Shown here: positions 59,646 to 64,000 of the stretch, one piece after another | Numbering within the stretch: the first letter of the stretch is position 1 | How the letters are laid out: the number at the start of each line of letters is the position of its first letter | Source: Halovenus halobia | GTDB taxonomy: Archaea > Halobacteriota > Halobacteria > Halobacteriales > Haloarculaceae | Direction: 5' to 3' | Assembly: GCF_051414135.1 (NCBI RefSeq) | Contig: NZ_JBLKOA010000005.1 | Coordinates: 124,001 to 188,000 of the forward strand | DNA length: 64,000 nt | Position numbers and translations under genes: made by a program | Notes under the pieces: generated by a model | Seen by the model: only the letters and a program-made list of their open reading frames with translations | Told to the model about the DNA's origin: nothing | Database searches by the model: none

Positions 59646-60221
59646 CTACAAATTGGGAAGCAAGGCGTCGATATTCTCGACGGTGGCTTCGAGGTACGGG
59701 TCGTCCTCGTACTCGGTGACCTCGATCTCCTCGCGGAGTTGGCTGAACTCCTCGCGCAGTTCCCTGTAGTGGTTGCTCTCCTGGAGCTGGTCGTAATCAA
59801 GTTTGGCCTCGAGGGTCGCGAGCTTGGACCCAATTTCGACGATCTGTTGAATCTGTGCGTCCAACTCCTCGCGGGTCAACATCCGCTCGACGACGTCGTT
59901 CAACTGTGAGCTAGAAACGGGTTTGATGAGGTACTCATCGAACTCGAGGGCGACGATATCCAGGTCCGGTTCGACTGCTGTTACCATGACAACCCAGCAG
60001 TTGAGCCCTCGGTCTCGAATCAGTTCGAGTAACTCGTCGCCGGTCATTCCGGGCATTCGGCGGTCGAGCAGGACCACATTGACAGTTTCGTCTAGTTCGT
60101 CGAGTGCCTCTTCGCCGGAAAATGCGGTCCGAGTCGTGTACGTTTCATTCAGTTGCTCTTGATAGCTCTCGACGATTTCCGGATCGTCATCCACAAGCAA
60201 CACCACTGAATCCCCCGTCAT
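59646..60221 (-). CDS. HalX-domain response regulator
   Basis: 191 residues. The receiver domain (about 1-118) has the acidic pair in LLVDDDPEIVES, phospho-Asp in NVVLLDRRMPGMTGDELLEL (about residue 52), the Thr in VVMVTAVEPD and the Lys in EYLIKPVSSSQL. The HalX domain follows (about 125-191: QQIVEIGSKLATLEAKLDYD; ELREEFSQLREEIE). No kinase is encoded beside it. A TATA box (60246-60254) lies 25-33 bp upstream, so transcription should be leaderless. Confidence 0.92.
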   Translation of the reverse strand: MTGDSVVLLVDDDPEIVESYQEQLNETYTTRTAFSGEEALDELDETVNVVLLDRRMPGMTGDELLELIRDRGLNCWVVMVTAVEPDLDIVALEFDEYLIKPVSSSQLNDVVERMLTREELDAQIQQIVEIGSKLATLEAKLDYDQLQESNHYRELREEFSQLREEIEVTEYEDDPYLEATVENIDALLPNL

Positions 60222-60559
60222 TGCCCCAACCGTACAGCCGACGGCGTATAATTATTCTGCTGCTCGTCACGTTGCACAAGGGAAAAGCAGGGGGTTACCC
60301 CCCAGCGTGTGACACTACGGAGCCAGATGGCTCCATATATTTGTAGGAGGTCAAGAAGAATAAGACTGCTGCATGGCTATCAAATCTAATTTTTGCCGTT
60401 ACAGGGGTGATTTTATTCGGTTCGAACAGTCACCCACTTCGGTGTTCGGACGCGGGTATCTGCAGAAGCCGACAACCAGCGGGGGCACTCGTCTCCGCTG
60501 GTGACACGCCGGCGACAGGCCCCGCAGTTATATACACACAGAGCGAAAACGAGCTATCC
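60222..60559. promoter_or_regulatory. Divergent promoter region between HalX regulator and RIO-like kinase
   Basis: About 340 bp without a gene. It contains the TATA box of the regulator (60246-60254) and that of the kinase (TTATATA at 60528-60534, 26-32 bp before its ATG). Between them are two short inverted repeats: GGAGCCAGATGGCTCC (about 60316-60331) and GGGGGTTACCCCC (about 60289-60303). These may be operators or leader hairpins. Confidence 0.6.
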
Positions 60560-61357
60560 ATGGCAATTCGCGATCTTCTCCGGGGAGAAGTTCCCGAGGA
60601 GGAACTCGAAGGGCTCGCAGCCGAGGCTGCCGCCCGTCACGACGAGCCTTTCGACGGTGTCCGCTTGCTCGACGCGGACAACTGGCTGTCAACGCCAGCC
60701 GTGGTCAACGAGCAGTTTTTCATCAAGATCATCAGCGGGCAGAATACGCTTGTCCACGGGTTGTTGACCACCGGCCGAAATATCGGTGTCTTCGCGAGCG
60801 GGTCGGAAGGGTTTTTCCAGCGGTTTGGGACACCGTACGCGATGGCTGAACACGAACTCGAATCGACCAAAAAAATGCAGGAACTGGGCGTCAATTCTCC
60901 CGAACCGTTGGAAGCGTTCGAGTACGACGGCTACGGTGTCGTTGTCCTGGAGTATCTCCCCGACTTCGAGACGCTCGATGACCTCGACACCGAGGCTGTC
61001 GAAGCCGTCGTCCCAGACCTGTTTGCTGCCCTCGCAGAGATGCACGGTGCCGACCTCGTGCACGGGGACCTGCGGGCAGAGAATGTTCTGGTTGCCAACG
61101 GCGAACTGTATTTCATCGACGCAACGAAGGTGAACGAGGATGGTATCGCCGACGCACGGTCGTACGACATCGCCTGTGCGCTGGCGGCGCTCGAACCGAT
61201 CATCGGGGCTGGCCCGACCGTTGCCGCCGCCAGCGACCACTACGACGACGACGTGTTGACTGCGGCCGAGGGCTTTCTGGACTTTGTCAACATCCGCCCG
61301 GACCACGATTTCGACACGTTGGCGATCAAGGGCGAACTCGACAAGCAGATGAGCTGA
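60560..61357 (+). CDS. RIO-like serine/threonine protein kinase
   Basis: 265 residues from the ATG at 60560, chosen because a TATA box lies 26-32 bp upstream; the open frame upstream is not coding-like. The kinase core has the ATP-binding lysine in EQFFIKIISGQN (about residue 54), the catalytic loop DLVHGDLRAENVLV (about residue 176) and the metal Asp in LYFIDATKVNEDG (about residue 193). It lacks the large C-lobe of typical kinases, like RIO and Bud32-type enzymes. Substrate unknown. Confidence 0.82.
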   Translation: MAIRDLLRGEVPEEELEGLAAEAAARHDEPFDGVRLLDADNWLSTPAVVNEQFFIKIISGQNTLVHGLLTTGRNIGVFASGSEGFFQRFGTPYAMAEHELESTKKMQELGVNSPEPLEAFEYDGYGVVVLEYLPDFETLDDLDTEAVEAVVPDLFAALAEMHGADLVHGDLRAENVLVANGELYFIDATKVNEDGIADARSYDIACALAALEPIIGAGPTVAAASDHYDDDVLTAAEGFLDFVNIRPDHDFDTLAIKGELDKQMS

Positions 61358-61429
61358 GCGCCAGTGTTGTCTCGAAACCGACACCTGCCGTAACCCACAA
61401 CTAAATACTCCGGCTTGTAAGGTGCGAGT

Positions 61430-62434
61430 ATGACAGACAGAGACGTATTTCTCTCCGTCGGCGCACAGCCCTCGCTGGACGCGATGGTCGACCAGATCGA
61501 ATTCGCCGAAGACCTCGGCTACGACTTTGCCTGGGCCCCAGAAACGTGGGGTCGTGACGCCGTGACCCTGCTCGCGACGGCTGCCCACCGGACCGAGGAA
61601 ATCGGGCTCGGGACGAGCATTCTCAACGCCTACTCCCGGTCACCGTCGCTGCTGGGCCAGACCGCCGCGACGCTGCAGGAAGCCAGCGACGGTCGCTTCC
61701 GCCTCGGCGTTGGCCCATCCGGTCCAATCGTGATCGAGAACTGGCACGGTGTCGACTTTGGGAATCCACTCCGGCGGACCCGCGAAACAGTAGAAATCAT
61801 CAAGAAGGTCCTCACCGGCGAGGAAGTTTCCTACGACGGCGAATACTTCGAGCTAGATGGATTCCGACTGCGCTCTGACCTACCAGAGACGATTCCGAAA
61901 GTCGACGCAGCGGGGCTGGGACCGAAGGCTGTCGAGATGTGCGGTCGCTTTGCCGACGGCTGGCACGCGACCACCTTCACCCACGACGGGTTGGCTGACC
62001 GGATGGACGACCTGGAGCGAGGGCTCGAACTCGGTGACCGTGACCCCGAGGAGTTCCGCACGACGGTGTCGGTGACCTGCTGTGCGCTGGACGACAGCGA
62101 ACACGCCCGGGACCTCGTTACGCAACACGTCGCCTTCTACATCGGTGGGATGGGCACGTACTACCGCGACAGTCTCGCCCGGCAGGGTCACGAAGAACTC
62201 GCACACTCGATTCACGACGCCTGGCAGGACAACGAGCGCGACCACGCCCAGCAACTCGTCAAAGACGAACTGCTCTCGCAGATGGATGTCGCCGGCACGC
62301 CGGAGGAAGCACGCGAACAACTCGCAAAATACGAGGCCATCGACGGCGTCGACGCGGTTTACACTTCGTATCCGCGTGGTGCGAACGTCGACGAAATCAA
62401 ACAGACGATGACGGCGCTCGCGCCGGACCGCTAA
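61430..62434 (+). CDS. LLM-class F420-dependent oxidoreductase, NP1902A-like
   Basis: 334 residues. TIM barrel of the luciferase-like group: EDLGYDFAWAPETWGRDAVT, EIGLGTSILNAYSRSPSLLG, RLGVGPSGPIVIENWHGVDF and VLTGEEVSYDGEYFELDG. The architecture corresponds to the haloarchaeal F420-dependent NP1902A subgroup, whose substrates are unknown. A TATA-like CTAAATACT lies 21-29 bp before the ATG, implying a leaderless transcript. The 3' end overlaps the convergent amidotransferase gene by 4 bp. Confidence 0.87.
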   Translation: MTDRDVFLSVGAQPSLDAMVDQIEFAEDLGYDFAWAPETWGRDAVTLLATAAHRTEEIGLGTSILNAYSRSPSLLGQTAATLQEASDGRFRLGVGPSGPIVIENWHGVDFGNPLRRTRETVEIIKKVLTGEEVSYDGEYFELDGFRLRSDLPETIPKVDAAGLGPKAVEMCGRFADGWHATTFTHDGLADRMDDLERGLELGDRDPEEFRTTVSVTCCALDDSEHARDLVTQHVAFYIGGMGTYYRDSLARQGHEELAHSIHDAWQDNERDHAQQLVKDELLSQMDVAGTPEEAREQLAKYEAIDGVDAVYTSYPRGANVDEIKQTMTALAPDR

Positions 62435-63147
62435 TCGCCGGCGGCGCTCGACCGCACAGCTGTTCCTTCGCGATTCTCGCGCACGAACGCGGTGAAGTTC
62501 TCGAACAGTTTCTTCGTCCGGCAGGCAGCGGCGTAGCTCTCGTCGGTGACGCCGTCGAGTACCGACTGTCGACGTTCGGCTGACAACTGGTCTTTGCCGT
62601 CTGTAATCTTGCGGGCGGTCTCCATGTCGTACTCGGGATGGAACTGGACGGTGAAGACGGAGCCGTGCCGAAAGCCGTGGATTCCGTAATCGTTGGTCGC
62701 CAGCAGCTCTGCGCCCGGCGGGAGCTCCTCGACGCAGTCGGAATGGGTCGTGAAGGCGGTGAAGTGCTCGTCGATGCCGTCGAACAACAGCGAGTCGCCG
62801 TCGTGTTCGATTTCCCGGTAGCCAATCTCGTACTCGTCCATCTCGGCGACGCGGCCACCGAGTACGTCAGCCAGTAGCTGGTGGCCGTAACACACTCCAA
62901 GAAAGGGCATTCCGGTCTCGATCGCGTCGCCGACCCAGCGCTTCAACGCGCCAATCCAGGGTTCGTCCCAGTACACCGAGGCGCGGGAGCCGGTCACGAC
63001 CGCCCCGTCGAACTCGAAACTGTCGGGGAGGTCACCGTCGGTGACGTTGTACTCCACCAGGTCGGCGTCCAGTTCCCGGCGAAAGTTCCGTCGGGTGTGG
63101 TCGCCGTCGTGGGCTGCGTTCAACAACGCGATGCGCAGTCGACTCAT
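62431..63147 (-). CDS. Class I glutamine amidotransferase (GMP synthase glutaminase-like)
   Basis: 238 residues. Nucleophile Cys in FLGVCYGHQLLADVLGG (about residue 86) and the His-Glu pair in VFTVQFHPEYDMETAR (about residue 168); the oxyanion strand is VVTGSRASVYWDEPW. It is longer than GuaAA, with a C-terminal extension of about 50 residues. Such stand-alone amidotransferases are often annotated as GMP synthase-like, but no synthetase partner is next to it. Substrate unknown. Confidence 0.87.
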   Translation of the reverse strand: MSRLRIALLNAAHDGDHTRRNFRRELDADLVEYNVTDGDLPDSFEFDGAVVTGSRASVYWDEPWIGALKRWVGDAIETGMPFLGVCYGHQLLADVLGGRVAEMDEYEIGYREIEHDGDSLLFDGIDEHFTAFTTHSDCVEELPPGAELLATNDYGIHGFRHGSVFTVQFHPEYDMETARKITDGKDQLSAERRQSVLDGVTDESYAAACRTKKLFENFTAFVRENREGTAVRSSAAGD

Positions 63148-63212
63148 TACTTCCTGTACTCGCCGCGTGGACTTAAGTAACTCACCGCCTGCGAGTTCTG
63201 CCGGACTCGCGG

Positions 63213-63989
63213 TTACGACGAGCGGTGGTCGTCGAGAAAGTCAGCAAGCCGGTCGGTGACTGCTCGGGCGTGTTCGACGTGAGCGAGATGTCGACCCTCG
63301 ACGGCCTCGAACTGGCCGTGGGGCAACTTTTCGGCTAGTTCCCGACCAACCTCGGGGTCGACAACCGGGTCTTCGACGCCGTGAAAGACCAGCGTTGGCG
63401 TCGTGAGTTCGTACAGAGGGCCGGCGTCGAAGCTCTCGACGGCAGCAATCTGTGCGTCCAGTCTCTCGGCGTGGTCATCACCAACCCGCCACTGGAGTAT
63501 CTGCTCGAAGGCCCCAGACTCTCGAAATGCCTGTGAGAACGCACCGACGGATGCCTCTCGGAACTGCGCCGCAGTCGCGTTCTCACCGGGGTGTAGCGCC
63601 CGAAGCGCCTCGATATCGACATCGCTTCCTCGTGGTGCAGTCCCAACGAGGGACAGCGAGCCAGCGCGGCCGTACTCGCGGGCGTATTTGAGTGCTATCA
63701 TCCCGCCGAGGCCAGCGCCGACCACGTGGACACGCCGAACCGAGTTGTCGGCAAGAATTTCTTCGAGGTCGGACGCGAGTCGGTCAACATCGTAGGGTCC
63801 CCTCGGCGTGTCGGACCGACCCGTCCCACGCAGGTCCCACGCCAGTGTCTGGTACGGTCCGGCGAGTCCGTCGTACTGGCCAGCCCACTGCCACGCTCCA
63901 AATCCACAGTCGCCTACGAAGGCAACGCACTCGCCCTCGCCCGCAGTCTCGTAATAGAGGTCGACACCGTCGTCGGTCGTCACGTACAC
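63213..63989 (-). CDS. Alpha/beta-hydrolase-fold protein lacking the nucleophile serine
   Basis: 258 residues from the GTG at 63989; the true start could lie past the window edge. The fold is clear: LAWDLRGTGRSDTPRGPYDV, HVVGAGLGGMIALKYA, VFHGVEDPVVDPEVG with the acid and EGRHLAHVEHARAV with the histidine. The nucleophile elbow is G-A-G-L-G instead of G-x-S-x-G, so the catalytic serine is glycine (about residue 93). It could be a non-hydrolytic member or use another mechanism. Function unknown. Confidence 0.8.
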   Translation of the reverse strand: MYVTTDDGVDLYYETAGEGECVAFVGDCGFGAWQWAGQYDGLAGPYQTLAWDLRGTGRSDTPRGPYDVDRLASDLEEILADNSVRRVHVVGAGLGGMIALKYAREYGRAGSLSLVGTAPRGSDVDIEALRALHPGENATAAQFREASVGAFSQAFRESGAFEQILQWRVGDDHAERLDAQIAAVESFDAGPLYELTTPTLVFHGVEDPVVDPEVGRELAEKLPHGQFEAVEGRHLAHVEHARAVTDRLADFLDDHRSS

Positions 63990-64000
63990 ACCACCCCTTC

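Overview
The window is a stretch of haloarchaeal chromosome. It is GC-rich and its proteins are strongly acidic. Several genes have TATA boxes 22-35 bp before the start codon, as in leaderless archaeal transcripts. It carries clear haloarchaeal markers: a cdrL-cdrS-ftsZ2 division locus, a HalX response regulator, RNase P subunit Rpp30, F420-dependent luciferase-like enzymes, an archaeal NcsA/TtuA tRNA thiolase and a two-protein GMP synthase subunit. I cannot name the genus. Gene density is high, and I see no transposase, integrase, CRISPR array or rRNA. Two tRNA genes are present: Ser-CGA and Tyr-GTA.

Layout. 1-11.5 kb: the start of an RNase R-like nuclease, then HD and coiled-coil proteins. 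Next comes a two-gene unit of a double-rhodanese/sulfite-nitrite reductase fusion and an FrhB-type iron-sulfur flavoprotein, followed by isopropylmalate/citramalate synthase, a DUF192 protein and an exported protein-lipoprotein pair. 11.5-22.1 kb: gamma-glutamyltransferase, GMP synthase glutaminase subunit, universal stress protein, tRNA-Ser, UbiA prenyltransferase, a peroxiredoxin-like protein and hydantoinase/oxoprolinase subunits A and B. 22.3-29.3 kb: a seven-gene, fully overlapping type IV pilus-like operon (ATPase, membrane platform, five small pilin-like proteins), followed by a small wHTH gene and a convergent MinD/ParA pair. 31-34.5 kb: a zinc ribbon microprotein, about 0.9 kb of non-coding DNA, tRNA-Tyr and the division locus. 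34.6-51.3 kb: mostly housekeeping genes (tRNA thiolation, methyltransferase, S9 peptidase, endonuclease IV, lipoate ligase, thioesterase, LLM oxidoreductase, uvrB, gshA, rnp3, glycerate kinase), interrupted by a strongly structured 291-bp non-coding element upstream of uvrB. 51.4-59.6 kb: a cell-surface locus with archaetidylserine synthase-like enzyme, DUF5305 protein, SipW-type signal peptidase, three secreted DUF1102/TasA-like proteins plus the wreck of a fourth, a membrane-bound regulator, an active-looking rhomboid, and a Glu-Pro-rich surface protein with a GG/TM/RRR tail. 59.6-64 kb: HalX regulator, RIO-like kinase, LLM oxidoreductase, amidotransferase and an alpha/beta hydrolase.

Points of most interest: (1) the rhodanese-SiR fusion with FrhB looks like a split version of the methanogen F420-dependent sulfite reductase; (2) both tRNA genes have, in their 3' trailer, an imperfect hairpin built from sense and antisense copies of their own T-arm; (3) the 291-bp nested inverted-repeat element before uvrB; (4) the SipW/TasA-like fibre locus with a pseudogene paralogue; (5) the adjacent rhomboid and GG-tail surface protein, which resemble a rhombosortase-substrate pair; (6) five tandem pilin-like proteins that each carry an R-[GA]-[QM] processing-like motif. 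All functions are inferred from motifs and context read by eye; no database search was run.
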